Assembly: GCF_030954495.1 (NCBI RefSeq)
Contig: NZ_JAVHUW010000064.1
Coordinates: 98,112 to 162,111, forward strand
Direction: 5' to 3'
DNA length: 64,000 nucleotides
DNA from: Candidatus Desulfosporosinus nitrosoreducens
GTDB lineage: Bacteria > Bacillota > Desulfitobacteriia > Desulfitobacteriales > Desulfitobacteriaceae
Made by a program: the position numbers and the translations under genes. This document shows positions 35,274 through 44,410 of this stretch, in pieces (the stretch's first letter is position 1; each line of letters begins with the position of its first letter). The notes beneath the pieces are model-generated. The model was given only the letters and a program-made list of their open reading frames with translations. It had not been told where the DNA came from and ran no database searches.

Positions 35274-35435
35274 TCAGCCACACTTCGCCCAGTCGCCCGT
35301 GATGCATTCCGTACACCCTCCCGTATGTATAAGTTTATTCCGACATACAGGGCATTGATTGTGAGCAATCAGCCAAGCTTCACAAGGTTCCGGACAACAC
35401 TTTTTTTGAGCGCATTCAGCACAAATATCTCGCAT
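35274..35435 (-). CDS. Small cysteine-rich zinc-ribbon-like protein (53 residues)
   Basis: A 53-residue product has ten cysteines: C5xxC8, C13C14, C18, C28xxC31, C41xxC44 and C52. The CxxC pairs suggest one or two zinc or iron sites. A good ribosome site (GAGAGGTGG) lies 5 bases before the ATG. I do not recognise the family. The stop is TGA, and the same frame stays open for 33 more codons to TAA at 35172, just before a terminator; the codon could be selenocysteine or just a stop. Confidence 0.65.
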   Translation of the reverse strand: MRDICAECAQKKCCPEPCEAWLIAHNQCPVCRNKLIHTGGCTECITGDWAKCG

Positions 35436-35621
35436 TCAGACCACCTCTCGGTACGTATATTTGGTTCGTATCGAACTTGTGTTCTTATTATAGCCAGATC
35501 CTCTCCCAATATCAATGAGAAAATCTTCCTGGCCTTAAGTATAAGTGCTCATGCGGACAAAACGCCGCAGAATTTAAGAAGTTAAGAAGGACACCTAAGC
35601 GTAATCCGCTCTACAATCCTC
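35436..35621. other. Intergenic stretch without a recognisable gene
   Basis: A short palindromic GGTTCG-TAT-CGAACT motif lies near 35462. Part of the stretch on the minus strand (down to about 35590) may be the frameshifted continuation of the GIY-YIG remnant next door. Confidence 0.35.
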
Positions 35622-35732
35622 TTAACTCTGGGCTCTATAGATTACATGTTCCTGTGAATCGAACATTAGATAGACTCCCGGGCATTGCGGGAGTTGCTTC
35701 AGCGTTTCTTGAATAATCATCGCCTGCTCCAT
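35622..35732 (-). pseudogene. GIY-YIG nuclease-like N-terminal remnant
   Basis: This 36-residue frame encodes LKQLPQCPGVYLMFDSQEH followed by VIYRAQS, matching the start of UvrC/GIY-YIG domains (LPxxPGVYxMxD...xxIYVGKA). The catalytic YVGKA is altered and the frame ends at once. A +1 frame continues with VKRIVERI, as in the following helix. It is a truncated and frameshifted remnant directly behind the YibE/F gene. Confidence 0.6.
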
Positions 35733-35736
35733 GCTC

Positions 35737-36531
35737 TTAATATGAAGGACTTTTGCCGCTATCGTCACAAGGGCTGCCGGACTTATCCCTAAGCAAAATT
35801 CTTGAGGTTATGATTGCCGTGACAGGTATGATTAAGACAATACCTATTCCGCTGCACAGAACCTGCAGAATTTCCGCTCCGAACACCTTGTTGTTCAAGA
35901 TATCTGTGAGCGAGTAATTGAATTTGCTGAACCAAATTACCAGGGTCATAAATCCGCCGATAAAAGCAAAAAGCAAGGTGTTGGTCATAGTACCCAAAAT
36001 GTCTTTGCCAATATTAATTCCCGAGATCAATAGGCTTTGGGGGGTGGTAAACAGCTTATTGACATACAGCTCATTCATCGCCGAGGCGATGGAAATAGCA
36101 ATATCAATCATTGCCCCCAATAACCCAATTAAAAATTCACAAACCACGATTTTTGTGAAATCAAGCTGAACGTCCAGAGATAAGTAAGAGATAGTTTCCG
36201 ATTGTTCGCTGCTGAATCCTTGAATTTTAGCCGCCGCCGCTATTTTATAAACGAGCATCATCGTTAACAGAACGACTAAAGTTACTGACAGAAAGGAGGA
36301 GACTGTCTTTTTATTAACTCCATTAATGTAAAATAAAGTAATCGAGCCAATAATAATCGAACCCAATATGGTTATTTTGAGCGGATCAATATTCAGAGAT
36401 ATTAAAATGAGCATCATAAACAAGGTCAGAAAGTTCAGCCATAAGGAGAAAAAAGCTTTCAGGCCTCTCTTGCCGCCAATAACAGCCATCAGGATAAAGA
36501 GGATGCTCAACAATAAAAATTGCACACTCAT
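35737..36531 (-). CDS. YibE/F-family membrane protein
   Basis: This 264-residue membrane protein of the YibE/F family has about seven membrane segments and the family stretch IGLLGAMIDIAISIASAMNELY followed by GKDILGTMTNTLLFAFIGG. The function of YibE/F proteins is not established. It overlaps the preceding YibE/F gene by 4 bp, so the pair probably forms one complex. Confidence 0.88.
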   Translation of the reverse strand: MSVQFLLLSILFILMAVIGGKRGLKAFFSLWLNFLTLFMMLILISLNIDPLKITILGSIIIGSITLFYINGVNKKTVSSFLSVTLVVLLTMMLVYKIAAAAKIQGFSSEQSETISYLSLDVQLDFTKIVVCEFLIGLLGAMIDIAISIASAMNELYVNKLFTTPQSLLISGINIGKDILGTMTNTLLFAFIGGFMTLVIWFSKFNYSLTDILNNKVFGAEILQVLCSGIGIVLIIPVTAIITSRILLRDKSGSPCDDSGKSPSY

Positions 36532-37682
36532 GATCTCAGTCCAATCTTGTGATTTTTCAGAAGGACCATAGCGATATACATTGTAATCGGAATGCTGATC
36601 ACAATCCCTATACTGCCGGTAAGAATTCTTATAACTTCCAGGGAGATATTGATATTGACAATCTCATATAACGGATAACCATTTTTAAGCCAAAGCAAAA
36701 TCATCGGGATGCTGCCGCTGAAATAAGCAAAGACTAAGGTATTTGTCATGGTGCCCATAATATCTTTTCCGATTTCCCGGGCTGAGTTTAGTATAAGCTT
36801 CCTCTCAACATGGGGATTCCTATTGTACATTTCCTGTATCGAGGCTGACATGGTAATGGCGATATCCATGATCGCACCCAAAGTACCGATCAAAATCTCC
36901 GCGATAAAAATCGGCTCCGGAGGGGAGGTCAGAAATTCCATCTCTTCATAATGGATTCCGTTGCCATCGGTTGCTTTGAAGATGACAAGCGCTATCAGCA
37001 TCGCCATAAGAGTAGCCAGGATTGTGCCCAGAATTGCGGAAAAGGTTTTTCTGTTTATGCCGCCGACAAGGAACAAAGACGTGAAAATAAATAAAAAACT
37101 GGCGACGGAGGAAACCAAAATAAGGTTCCCTCCCCGCAAATACAAAGCAAAGACGACGGAAATAATCAGTACATTAATAACCAGACTGCTTAAAGACCTC
37201 AAGCCTTTAGAGCCTGCTATGCTTAGAATTAAGACAACAAAAATAAACGTCACATAGGCAATATAATTGTCTCTTTTGAAACCTGTTATTTCGGCAGAAA
37301 TGGCCCGCTTGTTTATATCCCCTTGAACCTGTACGAAAACTTCGTCATTAATCTTGAACTTCAAGTTCAAAGCTTGAGAATTAGCCGCTTTATTTTCAAG
37401 GGTTACTTCCTGACCTTTGTAACTGCCGTTCAAGATTACTGCTTGAATCCTTTGGTTGTCCGTTTGTTTGTCCAAGCTGTATTGGTCCGTCAGCGCTGTA
37501 ACTTTAGCAATCGTTTTATGATAATAGCCTTCATTATGGGATATAAACAGCAAACCAATGAGCGCGACCAACAAAGATATTACAACCAGAACGACTGTTC
37601 TATTTAGTTTAAGGCAGTTGCCATCTTTTACAAATACCCCGGAGTTCTTAAATTTATCTTGAAGAAAAAATATTTTCAGCAT
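36528..37682 (-). CDS. YibE/F-family membrane protein with extracytoplasmic N-domain
   Basis: This protein of about 384 residues has an N-terminal membrane segment, an exposed domain of roughly 100 residues (with an OB-like pattern AVILNGSYKGQEVTLEN), then membrane segments with the family motif GTLGAIMDIAITMSASIQEMY and GKDIMGTMTNTLVFAYF. The ATG at 37682 after AGAGGATAG is preferred. It precedes the shorter YibE/F gene with a 4-bp overlap and follows the LTA-synthase-like gene. Confidence 0.88.
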   Translation of the reverse strand: MLKIFFLQDKFKNSGVFVKDGNCLKLNRTVVLVVISLLVALIGLLFISHNEGYYHKTIAKVTALTDQYSLDKQTDNQRIQAVILNGSYKGQEVTLENKAANSQALNLKFKINDEVFVQVQGDINKRAISAEITGFKRDNYIAYVTFIFVVLILSIAGSKGLRSLSSLVINVLIISVVFALYLRGGNLILVSSVASFLFIFTSLFLVGGINRKTFSAILGTILATLMAMLIALVIFKATDGNGIHYEEMEFLTSPPEPIFIAEILIGTLGAIMDIAITMSASIQEMYNRNPHVERKLILNSAREIGKDIMGTMTNTLVFAYFSGSIPMILLWLKNGYPLYEIVNINISLEVIRILTGSIGIVISIPITMYIAMVLLKNHKIGLRS

Positions 37683-37752
37683 CTTGGCACTATCCTCTTT
37701 AAAGCTTAAATCCTTAAGGCTTGTATAGGGTCGCAACTAAAGAACTTTGGTT

Positions 37753-39672
37753 TTATTTTTTCAGTAATTGGGGCAGACCGTTCACCTTTAGAATGAGGTC
37801 GGACATGGTAAGATGCCATAAAGCACGTTGATACCCGCTTCTGGCCTTTTCGATGTCAACTTGTTTCCCTGTCTGACGGTCATAGGCCGCACCGTGTTCA
37901 AAAATACCGTCTTTATTGGCAATATACAATAAATTATCCGTTGCGAAAGAACCGTCCGGCGCATAGACTCTGAAGGCGCTGAATCCCTCCTTGATATTCA
38001 AGAGATCGTGCCCAAAATAAAATAATTTGCCTTTATCCAAACCGAATAAATTAGCCAAAGTAGGGTATAAATCCATCTCCCCTCCGGAAATATGACGCAC
38101 ACCGGCATAGTTTCCGCCGGGCAGATGAATAAGCAGCGGCACTTTATGCAATTCAAGAGAAGTATCATCATTAATGGGCGTAGGTGAGTTGAGGAATTTC
38201 CGGATATCCTCATCTTTTAAATACTGTCCGAAATGGTCACCGTAAATTACCACAACGGAATTGTCCAGAATTCCCTGTTGCTGCAAATTGTCCATAAATT
38301 TGCCCAGGGACTCATCGGCATAATGCTGAGCTTGAAGATAATCGGCAAACATATCGCTAAACTCACCTTGAGGGATATTTAATCCTTTTTTGTTGTCAGG
38401 AATACCGTCCCAGGGATAATGAGCCGTCAAGGTTACAATAAAGGAGAAAAAGGGTTGTTTTTTTTGCTCAAGAATGGACAGAGTCTGCCTAAACATGGAC
38501 TCATCCGAGAGACCCATGCCCATCTTCTCATCGATCTGAAAATCATTTTCATTGTAGAATTTATTAAATCCTTCCGAAGGGTACATGATATTTCTGTTCC
38601 AGAACTCCGGCTTATAGCCGTGGAAAGCATAGCTGCCCGTAAAGCCTGAATTTCTGAGGGCAGCGGGCAGGGAATAATAGGTATTTAACGGTTTCAATAT
38701 GTAATACGAACCTTCAGCGGCCGGATAGAGGGAATTCAGGGACATAAACTCGGCATCCGACGTAGTGCCCTCGGCAATTTGTGTAAAATAGTTGTCAAAA
38801 TACATACTGCTTTTAAGCAACTTGTTAAGGTTGGGCGTGACTTCCTGACCATTGATGGAGTTATTAATCAAGAAACCTTGCATGGCCTCTAATTGAATCA
38901 CGATCAGATTTTTCCCTTGGGCAACACCTTTTAAATTAGTGCCTTCGAGACTCTGATGATGCTCCATCCAAGTCTTCAGCAGTCCCACTTTGCCGTCAAA
39001 ATCGGCCTTGGCGTCCTTAACATTAAAAAATTGATAGAGATCCAGGATATGATAATTAATAATACCCATTTGCTCAAGAACTGTATTGGTCCAGTTCAAG
39101 CCTATATAGGCATCTTGATCAAAAGATTGGCTGACACTCCTCAAGCGTATGCCCAAAATCAAGCCACATATCAGGAATACCAAAACGGCTTGGGCGATCC
39201 TCCTGACAATCCCTATGGGGGAACTATACTTATTGGATTTTCTTAAAAAAAACAGATAAGCCAGCAGCAGAAGATCGATAAAGAAAACTATGTCTCCTTT
39301 ATTAATAAGCGTCGCAATACTGCCTGACACTCCCTCAACTTGTCCGGCCTCGTAGAGCACGGGAATTGACAGAACAGTGTGGTAGATCCGATAGAATAAT
39401 AAGTCCACCCATAACAAGGTGCTTATTAAACCTGCCACTACAAATAGTGCCGTCCTTCTGCTCCTCGGTGTCAATAAACAAGTCCAAATCGAAAAGGCCA
39501 GTAAAATTGCCAAGGAGCAGACTGACATGCTCAGAGATGAGGTGACTCCTATAAAGAAATTAAGGTAGAATATTTTGAGCAGCAACAAAAAATCTACGAG
39601 AAGTATCTCGTAATTGCGGCTGAATGCCTGAACTAATCCCGGCCTTAAGGCGATTTTCTTAAAACTCAGCAA
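37753..39672 (-). CDS. LTA-synthase-family sulfatase-fold membrane protein
   Basis: This 639-residue protein has about five N-terminal membrane segments (residues 20-185) and an extracellular sulfatase-fold domain. The catalytic threonine lies in EGTT303SDAEF, and metal ligands in IYGDHFGQY. Members polymerise glycerol phosphate or transfer it to glycolipids at the outer membrane face. The start is TTG 39672 after GGAGAAATGATGG. It heads a minus-strand group with the two YibE/F genes (about 70-bp gap). Confidence 0.9.
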   Translation of the reverse strand: MLSFKKIALRPGLVQAFSRNYEILLVDFLLLLKIFYLNFFIGVTSSLSMSVCSLAILLAFSIWTCLLTPRSRRTALFVVAGLISTLLWVDLLFYRIYHTVLSIPVLYEAGQVEGVSGSIATLINKGDIVFFIDLLLLAYLFFLRKSNKYSSPIGIVRRIAQAVLVFLICGLILGIRLRSVSQSFDQDAYIGLNWTNTVLEQMGIINYHILDLYQFFNVKDAKADFDGKVGLLKTWMEHHQSLEGTNLKGVAQGKNLIVIQLEAMQGFLINNSINGQEVTPNLNKLLKSSMYFDNYFTQIAEGTTSDAEFMSLNSLYPAAEGSYYILKPLNTYYSLPAALRNSGFTGSYAFHGYKPEFWNRNIMYPSEGFNKFYNENDFQIDEKMGMGLSDESMFRQTLSILEQKKQPFFSFIVTLTAHYPWDGIPDNKKGLNIPQGEFSDMFADYLQAQHYADESLGKFMDNLQQQGILDNSVVVIYGDHFGQYLKDEDIRKFLNSPTPINDDTSLELHKVPLLIHLPGGNYAGVRHISGGEMDLYPTLANLFGLDKGKLFYFGHDLLNIKEGFSAFRVYAPDGSFATDNLLYIANKDGIFEHGAAYDRQTGKQVDIEKARSGYQRALWHLTMSDLILKVNGLPQLLKK

Positions 39673-39749
39673 CCATCATTTCTCCATATTTCTATAAATT
39701 TTGCCATAGTCCTAATATAACACAGATTTTAGAAAATGAAATGTCAGCC

Positions 39750-41504
39750 TTAAACTTTGAATTTGCCGACTAATAACGCTAAACCATCGCCAAACCCTGC
39801 CAAAGCTTCCGCCGCTTCACTCACTGATGCCATCGTCGCCGCTTGTTCCTCTGAAGCAGTTGAGACTTCTTCCGTGCTAAGGGCCGCTTGTTCCGCAATA
39901 CTTCCAATATTCCTCACCACTTGAACGGCTTGAACGGTTCCGCTGGCCATTTGCTGTGCAACGGAAGTAACTTGCTGAATTTGCTCAGCAACCGTGTTGA
40001 CCTCTTCGCCAATAGTTTTAAAGGAATGTCCAGCCAAATTAACTGCCTCTACTCCGGCTTCGACATCGCCCTTACCCTTCTCCATTATTTCTACAGCCCG
40101 TTTGGTCTCCCTTTGAATATTGCCGATAAGCTCAGCTATCTGAGCTGTTGACAGCGAAGATTGCTCGGCCAGCTTCCTCACTTCTTCGGCAACAACCGCA
40201 AAGCCTTTCCCTTGTTCCCCCGCTCTCGCGGCCTCAATCGCCGCATTTAAAGCCAATAAATTGGTTTGCTCTGCCAGATTCCTGATCACATCGACAATTT
40301 GCCCAATCTGCCCGGACTGTTCTTCCAATTGAAACACAGCAGCGGCGGCTTGCTCGGATGCGTCACGCAGATGTTGAATTTTTTGCACAGCATTTTCCGC
40401 TTGAACAAGGCCGACTCCAGCGGCTCGTGCCGCTTTTTCACTGCTTTGGTTAACGATCTCCGCATTGGCGGCCACCTGCTGGGCACTTGAAGACATTTGT
40501 TCCATGACAGCACCGGCATCTTTCACCGCTGCGGCTTGATCCGTTGCCCCGGCGGCAAGCTGCGCTAAGGTACCGGAAACTTGTTCGCTTGCGGCGGTGG
40601 CTTCCTCTGCCGCCGCTGTCAGTGATTCGCTGGTAGTCGCCACATTCGCGGACTGGGTTAAAACTTCTCCGATGATATCTCTTAAGGAGTGGAGCATTTC
40701 ACTGACGGCCTGGGATAAAAAGCCGATTTCATCTTTATTTTTGATCGCCGGCATCTCAATGTCCAGATCTCCTGCGGCCACACGCTGGGCAACCTGCGTC
40801 ACTTTAGCAAGGGGCCGGCTGATATTCCTGGCCAGCACAAGCGCCAGAACTATCCCGCCAACCAGCGCAAGGATCACAATCACAATCAGCAGCTTCAAAA
40901 CAGAACCGTCTGTTGCCTGAGCATCAGCCACCGCTTGGGCCCCGCCTTGGTCCATAAAAGACATCTGAGCTTCCATATCTGTAAGAAGCTGGTCAAAACT
41001 CACCTTGCTTTTATCTGTCAGGACCGAACTAGCCTCAGCGTCTTTCTGCTCCTCTATTAATTTCCACACCTGTTCAGCATCGGTCATATAAGCGGTGAAG
41101 GATTTCTGCAAAGCCTCATTTCTTGTTTTCCCTTCCGCTGTTGTCACATAACTTGTATAAGTGGCGAAATCCTTTGCCCATTTCGTCCGATAGGTCGTAA
41201 AGCTAAATTTGATACCCTGGTAAGCAGTGGCGTCTGTTCGTTCTATAAAGCCCAGCAAAAGAGTGCGCTGTATGTCTTCCGTATCTTCCAGCACTTGGGA
41301 CAAAGCATTGGTTGCTTTCAGCCAATGGTTCCCCAGATCGTTTGCTTCCAGATCGATTTTATGGACGCCATAATATCCCACTCCCCCGACAAGAAAGGCC
41401 AGTAAAATAACAGCCAGGAAGCTTAAGCGCAATTTAATTCGTATGTTGAAATTTATGCCAGAATTTGAGGTTTTAAGTGTTTTATCCATCCTATGACACT
41501 CCAT
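39750..41504 (-). CDS. Methyl-accepting chemotaxis protein
   Basis: This 584-residue chemoreceptor has a membrane segment near residues 28-48, a four-helix-bundle sensor domain of about 150 residues, a second membrane segment (about 206-228), HAMP, and a signalling domain with the hairpin tip EQTNLLALNAAIEAARAGE. The first ATG (41504) or the one at 41489 could be the start. It is monocistronic. No c-di-GMP riboswitch is visible in its leader. Confidence 0.94.
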   Translation of the reverse strand: MECHRMDKTLKTSNSGINFNIRIKLRLSFLAVILLAFLVGGVGYYGVHKIDLEANDLGNHWLKATNALSQVLEDTEDIQRTLLLGFIERTDATAYQGIKFSFTTYRTKWAKDFATYTSYVTTAEGKTRNEALQKSFTAYMTDAEQVWKLIEEQKDAEASSVLTDKSKVSFDQLLTDMEAQMSFMDQGGAQAVADAQATDGSVLKLLIVIVILALVGGIVLALVLARNISRPLAKVTQVAQRVAAGDLDIEMPAIKNKDEIGFLSQAVSEMLHSLRDIIGEVLTQSANVATTSESLTAAAEEATAASEQVSGTLAQLAAGATDQAAAVKDAGAVMEQMSSSAQQVAANAEIVNQSSEKAARAAGVGLVQAENAVQKIQHLRDASEQAAAAVFQLEEQSGQIGQIVDVIRNLAEQTNLLALNAAIEAARAGEQGKGFAVVAEEVRKLAEQSSLSTAQIAELIGNIQRETKRAVEIMEKGKGDVEAGVEAVNLAGHSFKTIGEEVNTVAEQIQQVTSVAQQMASGTVQAVQVVRNIGSIAEQAALSTEEVSTASEEQAATMASVSEAAEALAGFGDGLALLVGKFKV

Positions 41505-41539
41505 TTCCCTGTTAAGTCAATTCTCCTGCCAGTGCCAGC

Positions 41540-41630
41540 CTTTGACATTGCAAGCTGCCGGACAGGTAACTTATACCGTCTGATTTTCCGGATTTTCCGA
41601 CTTTCCGGTCCGGCAATGTCATATTTCGAC
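41540..41630. repeat. Interrupted inverted repeat in the chemoreceptor leader
   Basis: GACATTGC and GCCGGAC on the left side match GTCCGGCAATGTC on the right, with a 5-nt insertion in the left arm and a loop of about 45 bases rich in CCGGA/TTCCG units. It sits between the terminator and the chemoreceptor start and may form a leader structure. Confidence 0.45.
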
Positions 41631-41697
41631 ATACAAACTTAATAACCCTTTATTGTCTTCCTATTTGTAAATTTAAAGATACGATAATACGATAAAT

Positions 41698-41736
41698 AAG
41701 AGCAGAAGACTGGCTTTAGCCGATCTCCTGCCCTTA
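41698..41736 (-). terminator. Terminator after the ferredoxin-type gene
   Basis: Arms AAGAGCAG and complement with an inner GGCT/AGCC stem; T-rich TTATTTATC follows on the minus strand. It lies about 60 bp past the ferredoxin-type gene. Confidence 0.65.
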
Positions 41737-41797
41737 TGGCAACGCGATGATTTCCTTGGTTATTTTAGTGCCGCAGGCACAGTTTACTGTTTAAGAG

Positions 41798-43078
41798 TTA
41801 CCCTTTATAATTTTTGATCAAGGCTAAAAGATAATTAGACTTCATTTGTTCACTGGCCATGATCTGTTTTATGGGGGGCATTTTTAGGATTGCTCCCAGT
41901 ATTGCCGCCATGGCCCTATGGCTATACATAGCCCGGTTGTCAAAAATGAGATCTTGAAGCTTCCCTTTTTCAATACTTTGCCTGACAATGCGATGAACGG
42001 AATTGACAGGCGTTATCACTCGCCTATCTCTGTGTTTGAGTTTTATCGCTCCGCGGTTACAGGATTTAACACAAACACCACAGCCCAGACAAATCGTCTC
42101 ATCAAGCTTGCTCTTTTTCAGCACAGTCCCATTCTCTTCTGTTTGTGTGCTGAGGGACAAAGCCCCGACCGGACAGGTCAAAACGCACCTTCCGCAGCCG
42201 TTACACGTGGCTTCCTCAATCTTCGGCAGGAAATTTGTGGTGTTGATCGTATTCAGAGTGCCAAACCTCTTAATAGCCAGCAAAGCCTCACAGCAGCAGC
42301 CACAGCAATTACAAATAAAAGGCAGCCCTTCCTGTTCGTTTTCTCCAATTTGCACAAGGTTATGGTCATAAGCTTTTTCGAGCAAACCCATACATTCCGC
42401 AACACTTACTTCCCTGGCATAACCGTATTTTATCAGACTCGCCGCAGTCCCTCCCAAGGTCATACAGATCTCCAGGGGGGCAGCACACGCTTTCCCCATA
42501 TGACTCATCTTGTGCCGGCAATAACAGAGTCCAACGGCTATATGAGAGGCTTTCTTGATAATTTCACTGCTGCGTTCGTAATCAAGGATGTGCAGGTCAT
42601 TAACAGTGTTCAAGGCCGGTTCATTGACAAAAATCCTGCCGAGTTTTGTCTCCCTGACAAAGAGCTCGCGCACAAAATCCTCTTCAACGTTTAAGTATTG
42701 ATAAAAAAGTTCGGCAAGCAGCTTCTGATCGAGATCTCCTCTGAGACGCATCAGGGAAAACTCAAAAAAACCGGCCATAGGCGGCGGTAAAACAAAAGTC
42801 CTTTCTCCGTTCGGCTCCTCAATATCCAGCAATAAGGCTCGGGAGGCCAGTTCTGTCAGAGTCTTTTCAGTATCTTGGAGATTCAGGCGGAGAATTTCAC
42901 CGGCAGTCTGCAGCGTAAAGGGTTTTATCGGCAGCCTGGCCAAAATCGCCGCTTCCTTTTCACTCATTAAAACCTTCAATATTTGAAAAAAATATTCCGT
43001 AGGAGGCGCCCCTTGAGGAAAGCGATTCAAGCGTTCGCTCAATTGCCGGTACCCGGATTTTAAAGTTCGATGTGCCAT
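41798..43078 (-). CDS. 4Fe-4S ferredoxin-type protein with Cys-cluster domain
   Basis: This 426-residue cytoplasmic protein has an N-terminal winged-helix-like region (about 1-100), a middle domain with CYCRHKMSHMGKACAAP and CNCCGCCCE, and two C-terminal 4Fe-4S motifs, CNGCGRCVLTCPVGAL and CLGCGVCVKSCNRGAI. Such proteins occur in anaerobes and are presumed electron carriers or redox regulators; the exact role is unknown. It is monocistronic. Confidence 0.85.
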   Translation of the reverse strand: MAHRTLKSGYRQLSERLNRFPQGAPPTEYFFQILKVLMSEKEAAILARLPIKPFTLQTAGEILRLNLQDTEKTLTELASRALLLDIEEPNGERTFVLPPPMAGFFEFSLMRLRGDLDQKLLAELFYQYLNVEEDFVRELFVRETKLGRIFVNEPALNTVNDLHILDYERSSEIIKKASHIAVGLCYCRHKMSHMGKACAAPLEICMTLGGTAASLIKYGYAREVSVAECMGLLEKAYDHNLVQIGENEQEGLPFICNCCGCCCEALLAIKRFGTLNTINTTNFLPKIEEATCNGCGRCVLTCPVGALSLSTQTEENGTVLKKSKLDETICLGCGVCVKSCNRGAIKLKHRDRRVITPVNSVHRIVRQSIEKGKLQDLIFDNRAMYSHRAMAAILGAILKMPPIKQIMASEQMKSNYLLALIKNYKG

Positions 43079-43266
43079 TTAAACTCCTTTCAAAGTGCTT
43101 TATTTGCTAAAATAATATAAAATGATTATAGTACAACTTGGTTCATTCTTCCAAGCTATTTTAAATTTCTCCTTACTTTGACCGGCCGAGGATCTTAGGC
43201 TAAAGCATTTTGAATTTAATTAGCTAAGCGGCGGAATAATCGTCAGTGAAAATGAGGTGGTTTCAG

Positions 43267-44112
43267 ATGAAAAATGTCGGACTCGTATTAGAAGGCGGAG
43301 GGATGAGGGGGCTCTACACCTGTGGTGTTCTGGAATGGTTTATGCAAAACGATCTATATTTCAACTATATAATAGGAGTATCCGCCGGAGCATGTAATGC
43401 CGTATCCTATATTTCCAAACAACCGGGAAGAAACGAAAAAGTCATTATCAACTATGTCAAGAACTGGCGCTATATGAGTTTTAGAAGTCTCTTCCTCTAC
43501 AAATCCTATTTCGGGATGGATTTCATCTTCGATGAAATTCCCAACAAACATGTCTTTTTTGATTTTGAGGCTTTTTACAATTCGCCTTGTAACTTTTTAG
43601 TGGGGACAACGGATTGCCAAACCGGAAAGCCTGTCTATTTGACTAAAGAAGAGATGGGTAAAAAATTTGAAGCCTTAAGAGCATCCGCTTCTCTGCCCAT
43701 ACTCTCTCCCATAGTTACTTATAAAGGTCATAAATTATTGGACGGCGGACTTTCCGACTCCATACCCATCAGGAAGTCCCTGCAGGACGGCAACACCAAA
43801 AACATCGTGGTTTTAACCAGAAACAAAGACTACCGAAAGAGTCCGGGAAAATTCAACGGACTTTTAAAGCTGACTTACCGGAACTACCCTAGGTTGGTGG
43901 AGACCATGTTGAACCGTTACAAGGTTTACAATGAAACCTTGGAGTTGATTGAGCAGCTCGAACAAGAAGGTAAAGCACTCGTCATCAGACCGTCAAAGAA
44001 ATTAGACGTCGGGCGACTGGAAAAAGACCCCGTTAAACTCTATGAACTGCTTCACAATGGCTATAACGATACTAAAGACATCCATGAGCAAATCATAAAA
44101 TTTGTTTCCTGA
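43267..44112 (+). CDS. Patatin-like phospholipase
   Basis: This 281-residue protein has the complete patatin set: oxyanion loop EGGGMRGLY, nucleophile elbow GVS39AG, and the catalytic Asp in LLD159GGLSD. It should act as a cytoplasmic lipid acyl hydrolase. The ATG at 43267 is preceded by AATGAGGTGG and is preferred over the ATG at 43246. A strong terminator follows. Confidence 0.93.
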   Translation: MKNVGLVLEGGGMRGLYTCGVLEWFMQNDLYFNYIIGVSAGACNAVSYISKQPGRNEKVIINYVKNWRYMSFRSLFLYKSYFGMDFIFDEIPNKHVFFDFEAFYNSPCNFLVGTTDCQTGKPVYLTKEEMGKKFEALRASASLPILSPIVTYKGHKLLDGGLSDSIPIRKSLQDGNTKNIVVLTRNKDYRKSPGKFNGLLKLTYRNYPRLVETMLNRYKVYNETLELIEQLEQEGKALVIRPSKKLDVGRLEKDPVKLYELLHNGYNDTKDIHEQIIKFVS

Positions 44113-44140
44113 ACTCTACTCACTATCTGAATTTAGTCCA

Positions 44141-44173
44141 AGCACCTGCCGCACTGCGGCAGGTGCTATTTTT
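44141..44173 (+). terminator. Terminator after the patatin gene
   Basis: Perfect arms AGCACCTGCCGCA and its complement (44141-44167) are followed by ATTTTTA on the plus strand. A second smaller hairpin, CCCGGC/GCCGGG with TTTTCTTT, follows near 44252-44276. Confidence 0.85.
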
Positions 44174-44410
44174 ATAGGATCAGGGCAAAAAGTATAATTT
44201 CGCTAATAGTTTCCTCCTACACAGAGGCAACTAACGACCTCCGTTCCCGCAGGCCCGGCATAAGCCGGGTTTTCTTTACCCCCGTCCAACAGCGCTCAAA
44301 TTTCCCATTACTAAATTTATCATAAATATTCCATTTCTAGGGAGAATAACTTTAGCACAAAATTCCTACCGTTTACTATTTTAGAAAAATCAACCGCAAG
44401 GGGGTAGAAC

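Noticed and set aside
35105..35368. 87-codon minus-strand frame overlapping the cysteine-rich gene
   Set aside because: It has no ribosome site, crosses the terminator, and competes with the Cys-rich frame that has a good one.
41505..41797. c-di-GMP riboswitch ahead of the chemoreceptor
   Set aside because: The conserved GEMM core could not be recognised; only a terminator and an interrupted inverted repeat are visible.
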